Assembly: GCF_028330985.1 (NCBI RefSeq)
Contig: NZ_JAQMUE010000018.1
Location: 1 to 57,958, forward strand
Reading direction: 5' to 3'
DNA length: 57,958 bases
Origin: Roseofilum reptotaenium CS-1145
GTDB taxonomy: Bacteria > Cyanobacteriota > Cyanobacteriia > Cyanobacteriales > Desertifilaceae
The notes under the pieces were generated by a model. That model had not been told where the DNA came from and did no database searches. It saw nothing but the letters and a program-made list of their open reading frames with translations. How positions within the stretch are numbered: position 1 is the first letter of the stretch; each line of letters starts with the position of its first letter. The position numbers and the translations under genes were made by a program. Positions 37,511 to 47,248 of this stretch are shown here, in pieces.

Positions 37511-39928
37511 TTAAGAGTTACGCTGTTTTAGTTTTTCTTGAATATCGTGATTAATCAACTTTGCTTTTTCAAAGTCAAATATCATACCCAGGTAATCAAA
37601 ATTGGTCATTGCCTTGACAATATAGCTTTCTGCTTTCTTGAAATCACCTTTTGCTTTTTCTAATAGAGCAAAAGATGTTTCATAATAAGCAATACGGCGC
37701 TTGTCATCATGAGCCTTAACTTCTTCAAATCCCGTCTTTAAAAGACATTCAGCTTCTTCTAAGTGGTTTTCACGAATATAAATATCTGCCAATATCTTAT
37801 TCGCATAATTTTCATTTCGCCTATGTTTTATTGCTTTAGATAGTGTAATTACAGAATCGCACATCTGTTTAGCCTTGTCATGATTTTGCTGACAAAAATA
37901 TACTTCCGCCCTTTCACGATCGATATAAATTTTATACATACAGTAATCATCATATTTTGAAAGTTTTGCCTTGTGTTGATCGAATAACTTTTGTTCTTCA
38001 TCTAACCAGCGATGTGCTTCTTGATATCGCTCTAATCGGGTATATAAACCTGCTAGATGATTAGTTAAGTAATCAAGTGTAGCGTAGTCAGCATAATGGC
38101 GTTGCTCCCATGCATCAAGGAGAATCGTTTCAGCTTCAATAAAATTATCACCACCCATCAGTAGCAAAGTTCTTGCTAGATGGGTCATAGCTCGTATTTT
38201 AACCGGATGTTCTCCTCTTTCTCTGGATTTGTTAATAATCCATTTTAACCAATACACACGATCTTTCCAATGACCTCGTAGATTTGCATAGTTTTCTAAA
38301 TAAAACCAGAGTTCTTTAATATATTCATATCGATCAGTATCTTGTGTTTTGTCTTCTTTGCAAAAACGCAGTACATGCAAAAGGTTATCCCATTCCTCTG
38401 CTAACTGTCTATAGCCATGGCTAAATCTTTCATCTTTAGATTTACATGAATCAATCCTTGCTGCAAAATTAAGATAAAATCGCATCCATCTACAAATTAA
38501 TTGCTTTTTAAAATATATATTCTTTTCTAGTTCTGCATAAGCATACTCGCGGGTTAAGGGTAACATAAAAAATCTTCCTTCGAGATCATATATCAGAGAA
38601 AAATTGATTAAACTTTCAATGCTTTTTTCTATTTGTGGACGAGGCTTTTCTGTTAATCCTGTAACTTTAATTAAAGCGTTAAAACTTGGAGATTTATAAA
38701 AAATAGAAATGGACATAAAAAGTTTATATGCGTCAAGATTTTGGACGCGATCAATTTCTTTAATATCATCGATTGACTTAGAGAAACAAAAATGAGACAA
38801 ATGATTATTAGCATCTTTTAGTTGCTTCAAAATTGTCTCTATAGAGCAATAGCTGGAGAATCGACCTATACTATAGATGATCGCTAAGGGAATTCCACTA
38901 GTCACTTCATATAACTTTTCTTTTTGCTGATGATTTAAACCTTTTTTCCGTAGCTCTAGTTGCTGATTAATTAATTTAAGACTATCCTCTCTAGATAATG
39001 ATTTTAAGGAGATAGGCTGAAACATATCAGACGCTTTTTCGCGAGTTGTATAGATTGTTTTAGCATTTGGCAATTCATATATAAACGATAAAACCCTTTT
39101 CCTATCTTGGATAGTTTCTAGATTATCCACAATCAACAAAGTTCTACCAACTTCTCTAAATTTGTTATATATTTTTTCTATATGGCGACGGTTATCTGAA
39201 TCATGCAGAATAGCTGGCTCTTCTAAAGTAGTCACTATTTTTCTATAAATTGCCTGAAGATTTCTTTGTGGGGATAATCGGTCTTGAATAGTATCCAGTA
39301 AAAATTCTTGTTTTGCGGAAGTAAAAATAATAGCTTCAAACCTAGGAATTTCACATTGTAGTCTTTGGGATAAAGGATGATAAGCCGTTTTTCCACGCTC
39401 CCTATATTCCAGACATAAATAAGCAGCTTCTAAGACAAGAGCTGTTTTGCCAACACCTGCAATACCATTCACTTCAATAATTGGAGCAGGATAGTTGGGA
39501 GAAAGATATTTCATTAACTCACATAATTGTTCTTCTCTACCAACAAATTGGTTATGCTGAGGAGGAAGATTTTGCATTCTGCATCCACTGAGTTCTGATC
39601 GCAGCGTGATACGATTTGAATAATCAGAATTGGATAGTATTGGTGGATCATCATAGGTAATGTCATCATCACTTAGAGTTAATCCAAATGGCTGAAATAA
39701 AGTAACAATACTTGTACGATCAGTTTTTCTTTTGCGGTTTATAATCTTGGAAATAGTGTCTGCTGAAAGAGGTCTTCCTCCATGTTGCTCATTGCTGTCA
39801 GCACCAATGAAAGCTGATAGCTCTTGTAAAGTAGGCTTTTGTTCAAATTCTTCTAGAATAACTTTCCAAATTTTTTTATATCCTTGCTCCGTTAAACAGC
39901 ACGTATCTCTGCGTCGTTGTCCTGTCAT
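37511..39928 (-). CDS. NB-ARC (STAND) regulator with N-terminal HTH-like and C-terminal TPR regions
   Basis: 805 residues from ATG 39928. The first about 90 residues contain a helix-turn-helix-like stretch (LQELSAFIG...SADTISKIINRK). The NTPase core has FVGRE (128-132), P-loop GIAGVGKT (155-162), Walker B TLLIVDNLE, TIYTTREK and SGIPLAIIY. A helical WH-like part follows. From about 560 on there are TPR-like pairs (MTHLARTLLLMGG, YLTNHLAGLYTRLE, ANKILADIYIRENHLEEA). The coding DNA is clearly more AT-rich than its neighbours, suggesting transfer. Probable ligand-gated regulator; no effector gene is adjacent. Confidence 0.85.
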   Translation of the reverse strand: MTGQRRRDTCCLTEQGYKKIWKVILEEFEQKPTLQELSAFIGADSNEQHGGRPLSADTISKIINRKRKTDRTSIVTLFQPFGLTLSDDDITYDDPPILSNSDYSNRITLRSELSGCRMQNLPPQHNQFVGREEQLCELMKYLSPNYPAPIIEVNGIAGVGKTALVLEAAYLCLEYRERGKTAYHPLSQRLQCEIPRFEAIIFTSAKQEFLLDTIQDRLSPQRNLQAIYRKIVTTLEEPAILHDSDNRRHIEKIYNKFREVGRTLLIVDNLETIQDRKRVLSFIYELPNAKTIYTTREKASDMFQPISLKSLSREDSLKLINQQLELRKKGLNHQQKEKLYEVTSGIPLAIIYSIGRFSSYCSIETILKQLKDANNHLSHFCFSKSIDDIKEIDRVQNLDAYKLFMSISIFYKSPSFNALIKVTGLTEKPRPQIEKSIESLINFSLIYDLEGRFFMLPLTREYAYAELEKNIYFKKQLICRWMRFYLNFAARIDSCKSKDERFSHGYRQLAEEWDNLLHVLRFCKEDKTQDTDRYEYIKELWFYLENYANLRGHWKDRVYWLKWIINKSRERGEHPVKIRAMTHLARTLLLMGGDNFIEAETILLDAWEQRHYADYATLDYLTNHLAGLYTRLERYQEAHRWLDEEQKLFDQHKAKLSKYDDYCMYKIYIDRERAEVYFCQQNHDKAKQMCDSVITLSKAIKHRRNENYANKILADIYIRENHLEEAECLLKTGFEEVKAHDDKRRIAYYETSFALLEKAKGDFKKAESYIVKAMTNFDYLGMIFDFEKAKLINHDIQEKLKQRNS

Positions 39929-40190
39929 CAGTCTTATCCTCCAATTGAGTTAACTTGCTTGCTGCCTAAAATAGGAGAATTTAAGCGAAGATAAGGTTGA
40001 TATCCCCAAGTTAAGAGCGTTTAGAGATTCTCTTCCCTCAATGATTATTACACCTCAACCCCTTTTTGGCTTTAGTAGATACATTTTTTTACAAAAAAAT
40101 CTTAAATTCTTGCTTAACTTCCGTAATTTCACTGCAAGCACTATTACTGTCTACCTATATATGGAGTTGAACCCTTCGGATAAGGATAGA

Positions 40191-40370
40191 ATGATGAAAC
40201 GCTCCATTTTACTCAGTGCCAGTCTTGCTGTCTTGGCAACTATCGCGTCTCCCCCAGATTACTCAGTCTTCAACGTGGGCAGTGCTTCTGGAGACCATTT
40301 ACAGATTATTCCACAAGGAAATGGTGAGGATAAGACAGTGCCCACTAACGTCAAACGGGATTCAGTGTAA
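40191..40370 (+). CDS. Small secreted protein, hypothetical
   Basis: The longer frame from 40041 has poor codon character. The ATG at 40191 (or 40194) follows AAGGATAG and starts a signal-peptide-like sequence (MKRSILLSASLAVLATIASP), so about 59 residues. The mature part is short and polar with no known motif. It opens a group of cell-surface genes on the + strand (NfeD-like, PEP-CTERM, ComFB, sugar transferase). Confidence 0.5.
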   Translation: MMKRSILLSASLAVLATIASPPDYSVFNVGSASGDHLQIIPQGNGEDKTVPTNVKRDSV

Positions 40371-40451
40371 TCGGTCTTGAGATTATAGCACATTGTTACA
40401 GATTGTGACACTGGCGCTTGATCTCTATATAGAATTATCAATTTATCCCTT

Positions 40452-40486
40452 GCTAGAGGCGAGAAGATCATCCTCCCGCCTCTAGC
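40452..40486. other. Stem-loop between small secreted and NfeD-like genes
   Basis: Perfect 10-bp stem GCTAGAGGCG/CGCCTCTAGC with a 15-nt loop. Only a weak T-rich tail follows (TCTTCTATG). It could be a terminator for the 40191 gene or a leader structure. Confidence 0.5.
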
Positions 40487-40621
40487 TCTTCTATGAATTT
40501 GTAACGCTTTATGTAAATCGACAGGAAAACCCCTTGACAAGTCGGGAGAATTTCAGTAAAAATAGTTTTATCACAAAAGTGACGAATGATAGAAGAATGA
40601 GTTCACATTGGAGACAACTCC

Positions 40622-40945
40622 ATGAATCTGCACAGAACATCTCCTCCTAAGGTCAACCGGTGGCAATGGTTTCTCGGTTGCTTTGCCCCATCATCGCCTA
40701 AAGTTGCCACTCCTCCGTTACCCTGGACAACTTTTGATCCCGTAGTTTTTCTTGAAGGGGAAGGAGTGGTTGACCAGCCCATCCCTCCCTATGGACGGGG
40801 CCGAGTATATTACCGAGGTTCTTGGTGGCCGGCCACCTGCATGGAGGAAACAACGTTGCTGACTGGTCAGGAGGTAAGGGTCATTCAACGACAGAATATC
40901 ACGTTATTAGTCACACCTGTAGTCTCTCGCTTAACTCAAGGGTGA
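40622..40945 (+). CDS. NfeD-like OB-domain protein
   Basis: 107 residues from ATG 40622, with GGAGA about 10 nt upstream. The C-terminal half has the NfeD OB-fold pattern: G(E)GVVDQP then GRGRVYYRGSWWPATC, then LTGQEVRVIQRQNITLLV. Such short NfeD-like proteins lack the protease domain and usually the membrane helices; they are common in cyanobacteria with unknown role. Followed 57 bp later by the PEP-CTERM gene. Confidence 0.8.
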   Translation: MNLHRTSPPKVNRWQWFLGCFAPSSPKVATPPLPWTTFDPVVFLEGEGVVDQPIPPYGRGRVYYRGSWWPATCMEETTLLTGQEVRVIQRQNITLLVTPVVSRLTQG

Positions 40946-41002
40946 AGACTAGCTCAAATTTTTGGGTTTCGCTTTGTATTACAATTCGGAGGAACTAAGT
41001 TT

Positions 41003-41866
41003 ATGGCAACGTTTAACTTAAAAGAATCAGTTATTTATTCCTTACTTCTAAGCAGCACAACTGTTGTAAATCTTGCACTTCCATCCAATGCTGCTGTATT
41101 TCACAATGATTGGTCTTACTCAATTGACTCCTTTAATGATGGTATGACCGGCAATATTGTTGGTGGAACCAAGTATGAAATTTATGGAACTGCCATCAAG
41201 CAAACCCGCGATCGTATTTTTGTCGCCATCAATGCCAATACTCCTCTAGAAGGAGTACATAGTGATTATGCTGATGATAATCATGTGGGTTGGGGAGACC
41301 TGTTCTTCAATTTCTCAGGACAAGATCTAAATACAGCCAGTGCTAATGGGAAGTTATTTGGTATTCGCTTTTCCAGTAATAATGCATCTGCTGCTCCAAG
41401 CTTGGGTCTTTTTGGCAATGTTACAGCAACAGATGTAGCGAATCAAAATGGTCTTCTTCTTGACAATTTAGCAGAATATAATGACTGGATTACCACTCAT
41501 GGAGGAACACCTTCCATCGGAGATTTTTCTGCAACTGATCCCTACTTTGATCAAACTCGTCATGTACAAAATGTGATCGCTTCTGGCACAAAGCTAGGTG
41601 ATATTGACCTGGTCAGTGATGTAAATACCCTCGGACTAGATTTCGCTCATTTTAGTGCCACTGGTTCTCATACCATTGCCTTCAGTTTTGATTCTTCTCT
41701 ACTTCCTACTGGAAACTTTTTATATCATCTAGGTCTAGAATGCGATAATGATATAACAGGAGGAACTGGAGAATTTAAAGATGTCCCTGAACCTTCAAGT
41801 CTGATGAGCTTAGTAACACTAGGTTTGGTATTTACTGGCTTAAGATTACGCAAGTCTGTAGTCTAA
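41003..41866 (+). CDS. PEP-CTERM exosortase-dependent surface protein
   Basis: 287 residues. Signal peptide (VIYSLLLSSTTVVNLALPSNA), then a beta-rich extracellular domain with YADDNHVGWGDLFFNFSG, similar to exosortase-dependent families of the XDD type. The C-terminus has the sorting signal VPEPSS, a hydrophobic helix (LMSLVTLGLVFTGL) and basic LRLRK. Exosortase would process it at the PEP motif and deliver it to the surface or sheath. Exosortase itself is not in the window. AGGAAC lies upstream of the ATG. Confidence 0.9.
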   Translation: MATFNLKESVIYSLLLSSTTVVNLALPSNAAVFHNDWSYSIDSFNDGMTGNIVGGTKYEIYGTAIKQTRDRIFVAINANTPLEGVHSDYADDNHVGWGDLFFNFSGQDLNTASANGKLFGIRFSSNNASAAPSLGLFGNVTATDVANQNGLLLDNLAEYNDWITTHGGTPSIGDFSATDPYFDQTRHVQNVIASGTKLGDIDLVSDVNTLGLDFAHFSATGSHTIAFSFDSSLLPTGNFLYHLGLECDNDITGGTGEFKDVPEPSSLMSLVTLGLVFTGLRLRKSVV

Positions 41867-41899
41867 ACTCATCACTGGAAATCTCATCCGCAATCGATA

Positions 41900-41931
41900 A
41901 TATCCGAGGGGCTTGTCAACCTCTCGGATAT
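41900..41931 (+). terminator. Stem-loop after the PEP-CTERM gene
   Basis: 12-nt arms ATATCCGAGGGG/CCTCTCGGATAT (one mismatch) with a short loop. It lies 33 bp after the stop. The T-run is weak, so termination efficiency is uncertain. Confidence 0.6.
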
Positions 41932-41999
41932 GCAATATTGACTTTAATCAAAATTTGGGTTCTCTACAACCAGATCACTGAGCAGAAGGAGATAACATC

Positions 42000-42437
42000 A
42001 TGAATCGTGTTACTCATCTTGATACCCATCATCATTATGGAAACGTTACTGAAGTATTGGCTATTGAAGAAGTAGAAAGACAACTAAAAGATGTTTCCGT
42101 AGATCTTTCTCAAACTATCAATAAAACTGATGCTGTTGCTTATGCTTTAAATCGCCTTCCCTCAATGTATGCCACAACAGAAGAAGGTTATGAGTGGCAA
42201 AAACAACAAGCTAAAAAAAGGTTATCTCCTTTAATTACCCAGGCTGCAAAATGGGGAATTAATGCAGCTCAACGCAATAAAAAGCGTTTTGCAACTCCCT
42301 TGTTTAACCAAAACCAAGCTGAAGTAACGTTGCGAAAATTAAGAGTTTTACTGGGCCGTGAAGACTTGAATTGGGAGAATTTAGTTTCTGCTATTGAAGA
42401 GTATCTAAATCTAGCATTGTCTACAAAAATAGACTAA
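42000..42437 (+). CDS. ComFB-family protein
   Basis: 145 residues, helical. The core N-V-(T/E)-E-(V)-LAIEEVERQL followed by DAVAYALNRLPSMYATTEEGYEWQ is the late-competence ComFB pattern. Members in cyanobacteria bind cyclic dinucleotides (c-di-GMP and c-di-AMP) and influence cell size, motility and natural competence. A preceding AAGGAGATAACATC is a good ribosome binding site. The neighbouring surface-protein and sugar-transferase genes suggest coordination with the cell envelope; that link is inference. Confidence 0.85.
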   Translation: MNRVTHLDTHHHYGNVTEVLAIEEVERQLKDVSVDLSQTINKTDAVAYALNRLPSMYATTEEGYEWQKQQAKKRLSPLITQAAKWGINAAQRNKKRFATPLFNQNQAEVTLRKLRVLLGREDLNWENLVSAIEEYLNLALSTKID

Positions 42438-42500
42438 TTTTTGTTTTCTAATTCTCAAACTTTGCCTGATATATCTAATTAGTTTAGCTGGAGAGTTCCG

Positions 42501-43142
42501 ATGAGTTCTTTAACTACCTTATCTTGCTTCACCCCTCACCCTTCAGTTCATTCTCCACTTAAACGCTTGATTGATATTCTGGGTGCTTTGGTCGGCTTAC
42601 TACTACTAAGTATAATATTTATACCCGTTAGCATTGCAATCAAGCTCGACAGTCCAGGACCAATTTTATTTACACAAAAACGATATGGACTTTCTGGCAA
42701 ACCGTTTACACTCTATAAGTTTCGATCTATGGTCTGTAATGCAGAAGATTTAAAGAAAATTGTCTCTAACCAAGCAAGGGGGATGCTTTTTAAAAATCTT
42801 CAAGACCCTCGAATCACTAGAGTCGGTCATTTTTTACGCAAAACCAGCCTTGATGAATTTCCTCAATTTTGGAACGTCTTAAAAGGAGAAATGAGTTTAG
42901 TGGGAACTCGTCCTCCTATTGAACAAGAAGTCATCCAATACAATGCTTACCAATGGCAGAGACTCAATGTTAAACCTGGACTTACGGGAGAATGGCAAGT
43001 TAATGGTCGTTCCCAAGTCAAAGATTTTGAGACTGTAGTTGCTCTAGATTTACGCTATCAAGAACGCTGGAATACAACCTATGACTTCATTATTTTAGTC
43101 AAAACGATTTGGGTTGTTTTCCATCAATATGGATCGGCTTAA
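42501..43142 (+). CDS. Undecaprenyl-phosphate sugar phosphotransferase-like (WcaJ/RfbP C-terminal type)
   Basis: 213 residues. One N-terminal membrane helix (LIDILGALVGLLLLSIIFIPVSIAI) is followed by the polyprenyl-phosphate phosphoglycosyltransferase core: DSPGPILFTQKRYG, FTLYKFRSM, RVGHFLRKTSLDEFPQFWN, GEMSLVGTRPP and KPGLTGEWQVNGRS. Starts exopolysaccharide or glycan repeat synthesis by attaching a sugar-phosphate to undecaprenyl phosphate. It is the short monotopic form. 63 bp after comFB, likely co-regulated. Confidence 0.94.
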   Translation: MSSLTTLSCFTPHPSVHSPLKRLIDILGALVGLLLLSIIFIPVSIAIKLDSPGPILFTQKRYGLSGKPFTLYKFRSMVCNAEDLKKIVSNQARGMLFKNLQDPRITRVGHFLRKTSLDEFPQFWNVLKGEMSLVGTRPPIEQEVIQYNAYQWQRLNVKPGLTGEWQVNGRSQVKDFETVVALDLRYQERWNTTYDFIILVKTIWVVFHQYGSA

Positions 43143-43154
43143 AACTAGAATACT

Positions 43155-43817
43155 TTATTTCTCTCTAGATTGATTAAACGTGCATAAATTCGCTAAAACA
43201 CAATTCGCACAATCCGGTTTTTTCGCCTGACAAATGGCGCGACCATGGTAAATTAACCGGATTGACCAATTTTCCCAATCGGGTTGGGGTAGAAGGCGCA
43301 TTAAGTCTCGCTCTATGCGAATGGGGTCTTTGTGTTCGGTTAAGCCTAGGCGATCGCTTAAACGCTTGACATGAGTATCAACAGTTACGCCCATATTAAT
43401 GCCGAAACCGTGGGCAAGGACAACATTAGCCGTTTTCCGAGCAACGCCAGGAAGTTTGAGCAATTCTTCCATTCTTTGAGGCACTTTGCCCCCAAAATCT
43501 TGCACAATCATGTGACAAGCGCCTTTAATATTTTTGGCTTTATTGCGATAGAATCCAGTCGATCGCACCAAAGCCTCCAATTCCTCTAACGGTGCATCTG
43601 CTAACTCAGGGGCATCCGGATAGCGTCGGAATAATTCTGGAGTCACTTGATTCACGCGCTCATCCGTGCATTGGGCGGATAAAATGGTCGCCACCAGCAA
43701 CTGTACCGGCGTTTCATAAGTTAACGTACAGGTGGCATCGGGATACAAACGCTTCAGCCGGATCAGGATTTCTCTAGCTTTTTGCTGTTTGGCTGACCAT
43801 TTGCGGGTGATATTCAT
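43155..43817 (-). CDS. nth: Endonuclease III
   Basis: 220 residues. DNA glycosylase/AP lyase for oxidised pyrimidines. The HhH motif LLKLPGVARKTANVV carries the catalytic lysine (about residue 120), followed by VDTHVKRLSDRLGL with the catalytic aspartate. The C-terminal 4Fe-4S loop is C-x6-C-x2-C-x5-C (CQAKKPDCANCVLANLC). Full length. Converges with the sugar transferase (12 bp between stops). Confidence 0.96.
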   Translation of the reverse strand: MNITRKWSAKQQKAREILIRLKRLYPDATCTLTYETPVQLLVATILSAQCTDERVNQVTPELFRRYPDAPELADAPLEELEALVRSTGFYRNKAKNIKGACHMIVQDFGGKVPQRMEELLKLPGVARKTANVVLAHGFGINMGVTVDTHVKRLSDRLGLTEHKDPIRIERDLMRLLPQPDWENWSIRLIYHGRAICQAKKPDCANCVLANLCTFNQSREK

Positions 43818-43874
43818 CGATACTGGGATAACATCAATTGTTCAATTGTTATATTACTCATTCTTGATTGAGTC

Positions 43875-44864
43875 TTGACGCTCGTGACTCCTATTCGTGT
43901 CTTCTCCATCCTCCTGCTGATCGCCGTTGGCTTAGGCTTAACCTTAGCTCTGTCCCTCTCATTTGGTGCTGTTTCCCTGACTCAAACCGAACTCTGGGAA
44001 GCCCTCTGGCATCAGGGAGATACAGTGAATCAAACCATTATTTGGCAGTTGCGACTGCCCAGAGTCGTCGCTGCTGTTTGTGTGGGATCGGCTTTGGGAA
44101 CCTCTGGCGCTTTATTGCAAGGCATGTTACGCAATCCCTTAGCTACCCCTTTTTTACTCGGTATTTCTGCCGGTGCGGGTTTAGTCTCCGTTGCCATGGT
44201 GACGTTGGGAGTTGCCCAAAGTTGGATACCCTTGGGGGCTTGGTTGGGTGCGGTTTTAACCACAACCCTCGTTTATGGGTTGGCTCGCAGTGTGAATGGC
44301 ATCTCCGTAGAGCGCTTAATTTTAGGGGGTGTGGCGGTCTCTTCCCTCTTTGGGGCAGTACAGACCACATTGCTGTTATTATCCGCAGATAGCCGCATTC
44401 AGCAAGCGCTCAATTGGTTGGTAGGCAGCTTGAATGGTCGGGGATGGGCAGAGGTACAAGTGGCGGCTCCCTATTTAATTTTGGCGTTGATAGGCGCTAT
44501 TCTCTTAGCCCGATCGCTCAATGTCCTGAATTTAGGCGATGATTTAGCGGTAGGATTAGGCGTATCCTTGGGGCGATCGCGTCTCCTCATCGGCTCTATT
44601 GCCACCCTGCTGGCTGCTGGAGCCGTCAGTATTGCCGGGTTAATCGGTTTTGTCGGTCTCATTGTCCCCCATGGTATTCGCTTACTGATCGGTGGTAATG
44701 ATTACCGTTTGATTATTCCCCTCTCTGCCCTGGGAGGCGCTTGGGTGCTAACCTTCGCGGACTTACTCTCCCGGCTAGGCGCTGTAGAATTACCGGTTGG
44801 TGCAGTCACGGCTCTTCTGGGTTCCCCTCTGTTTGTCTGGTTACTCTATCGGCGATCGATGTAA
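43875..44864 (+). CDS. Iron-chelate (FecCD-type) ABC transporter permease
   Basis: 329 residues, about nine to ten membrane helices. Motifs of the FecCD/BtuC family: LPRVVAAVCVGSALGTSGALLQGMLRNPLATPFLLGISAGAG (parts: LRLPRVVAA and LRNPLATPFLLG), GLGVSLGRSRLL and GFVGLIVPHGIRLLIG. Start is TTG 43875 or GTG 43884; no ATG precedes the first helix. No substrate-binding protein or ATPase gene is adjacent, so the partners must lie elsewhere. Confidence 0.92.
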   Translation: MTLVTPIRVFSILLLIAVGLGLTLALSLSFGAVSLTQTELWEALWHQGDTVNQTIIWQLRLPRVVAAVCVGSALGTSGALLQGMLRNPLATPFLLGISAGAGLVSVAMVTLGVAQSWIPLGAWLGAVLTTTLVYGLARSVNGISVERLILGGVAVSSLFGAVQTTLLLLSADSRIQQALNWLVGSLNGRGWAEVQVAAPYLILALIGAILLARSLNVLNLGDDLAVGLGVSLGRSRLLIGSIATLLAAGAVSIAGLIGFVGLIVPHGIRLLIGGNDYRLIIPLSALGGAWVLTFADLLSRLGAVELPVGAVTALLGSPLFVWLLYRRSM

Positions 44865-44918
44865 TACTTAAAAACGTTGCCGAAATCCCCCTTGAATGGC
44901 ATCATGAATCATCCATAA

Positions 44919-46142
<1,224 letters not shown>

Positions 46143-46222
46143 ACCTCCATCTCAAAAAAAACTTCCCAGGGGGTTGTGTTTTGATTAAACCTTATGCTAA
46201 ATTAGGAAGTCAGTGAGCAAAA

Positions 46223-46304
46223 GGGTCGATGCCCGAGTGGTTAATGGGGGCGGACTGTAAATCCGCTGGCACTGCCTACGCTGGTTCAAATCCAGCTCGG
46301 CCCA
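46223..46304 (+). tRNA. tRNA-Tyr(GTA)
   Basis: 82-nt class II tRNA with long variable arm. Acceptor GGGTCGA pairs with TCGGCCC (one G-U), anticodon GTA in CTGTAAA, T-loop GTTCAAATC. Discriminator A at 46304; CCA not encoded. Confidence 0.97.
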
Positions 46305-46355
46305 TCACCGCCTCTTCTAACGTGCAGTTAGAACTAAAAGTTTAGTCAATGAACT

Positions 46356-46427
46356 GCCCGTGTAGCTCAGTGGTAGAGCACACCCTTGGTAAGGGTGAGG
46401 TCACGAGTTCAATCCTCGTCACGGGCT
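46356..46427 (+). tRNA. tRNA-Thr(GGT), integration site
   Basis: Acceptor GCCCGTG/CACGGGC, D-arm GCTC/GAGC, anticodon stem CACCC/GGGTG with loop TTGGTAA (anticodon GGT), T-arm ACGAG/CTCGT. Discriminator T. From the anticodon stem onward it is part of the 61-bp direct repeat (46382-46442), whose second copy is at 54364-54424, so this tRNA is the attachment site of the element to its right. Confidence 0.97.
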
Positions 46428-46442
46428 TTCTTTTTACTCCCT
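46382..46442. repeat. attL: 61-bp direct repeat
   Basis: Exact 61-nt match to 54364-54424. It spans the tRNA-Thr 3' half from the anticodon stem plus 15 bp of downstream flank. Marks the left junction of the integrated element; the tRNA gene stays intact at this side. Confidence 0.95.
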
Positions 46443-46445
46443 CTC

Positions 46446-46494
46446 TCACACCTTACCAATGGCATCCTCTGCCACTTGAGCTACAACGTACCGG
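46446..46494 (-). other. tRNA-Thr-like 5' fragment just inside attL
   Basis: On the minus strand it reads GTAGCTCAAGTGGCAGAGG, a D-arm, followed by ATGCC ATTGGTAA GGTGT, an anticodon-arm-like stem with GGT in the loop. It resembles the 5' half of the adjacent tRNA-Thr(GGT) but is clearly diverged, has no T-arm and lies in inverted orientation 4 bp inside the repeat. Could be a decayed element tRNA or a leftover of an earlier recombination. Confidence 0.55.
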
Positions 46495-46554
46495 CGTATC
46501 ATCCCATCATTGTACCTTAAGTGGTCTATTAATGGTCTAGGCGGCTAAGTACCC

Positions 46555-47079
46555 CTAGAGCCACCTTGAGTTCAAAAACGGGTAATCCTCCACGTCCTGC
46601 TCGTCAGCCAAGCCAAGGTAAGTTGCCATTACCTGCCCTCTAGCGTTAGTGAAGCACTTAAAGGGGTCTACCCTTCTCCACCAGAAGCCCTTGCTATCCT
46701 GCTTGTAGGTACGTTCGTGAAAAGCCCTAATCATTCGCTCGGTGAAGTGCCCCGTCTCCCTGAGTTGTTGCTTAGTCAGGTATTTTCCCAGGTAGGGGTT
46801 TAATCCCTTTGGCGACTCTGGCAGTGTCGGCTTCTTCGGTTCGTCACCCCTAGATCGGAGAGGAGTGGGATCGCATTTCACTCCGTTAAGCAGGGGAATG
46901 TATCCGTCGTCAAAACTTCCTCTGATGAGTCCTTGGGACTGCGCTTCCCTGAGAACGGCACACGCTAATCGGACTCCCCTGGATAGGTTCCCTTCTCCTA
47001 TCTTCCTCAGCAAGCGCTTATCTTCATCCGATAATCCAGTGATTGGGGTAATTCTTCTTTGGTGGGTGGTGGTGGTCAT
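46555..47079 (-). CDS. Element protein, hypothetical
   Basis: 174 residues from ATG 47079 (the frame opens at 47124, but this ATG precedes a normal start MTTTTHQRR). Basic and mostly helical. Features are LRKIGEGNLSRGVRLACAVLREAQ near residues 25-48, a KGLNPYLGKYLTKQQLRETGHF segment (about 100-120) and WWRRVDPFKCF near the C-terminus. No known domain recognised. It is the outermost gene on the attL side; that position often carries cargo. Confidence 0.7.
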   Translation of the reverse strand: MTTTTHQRRITPITGLSDEDKRLLRKIGEGNLSRGVRLACAVLREAQSQGLIRGSFDDGYIPLLNGVKCDPTPLRSRGDEPKKPTLPESPKGLNPYLGKYLTKQQLRETGHFTERMIRAFHERTYKQDSKGFWWRRVDPFKCFTNARGQVMATYLGLADEQDVEDYPFLNSRWL

Positions 47080-47163
47080 AGTGTGTCGGCTGTGGGTGTC
47101 CCTTAGTATATACAGCAGCGTCACCCCTCTCGTAGGGTAACGTCCAAAGTATATACATTATCT

Positions 47164-47213
47164 GTCTACCCTAATCGTCATACTGCGAATTTTAGGGTAA
47201 ATTTTAGGGTAAA
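47164..47213. repeat. TTTAGGGTAAA-type sites, cluster 1
   Basis: Two head-to-tail copies of TTTTAGGGTAAA (47190-47201 and 47202-47213) and one TACCCTAA half-site (about 47167). The same word recurs as a palindrome at 47721-47744 and near 52736, so it behaves as an element-specific site. Confidence 0.75.
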
Positions 47214-47248
47214 CTCAAGGCAGAATAGAGACGTAGAAAGGAATGCCG

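Noticed and set aside
43875-44864. Complete iron-siderophore transport operon
   Set aside because: Only the permease gene is present; flanking genes are nth and a CNNM/CBS protein, with no ATPase or binding protein.
46223-46427. Restriction of the element to tRNA-Tyr instead of tRNA-Thr
   Set aside because: The 61-bp repeat begins inside tRNA-Thr; nothing of tRNA-Tyr is duplicated at the right end.
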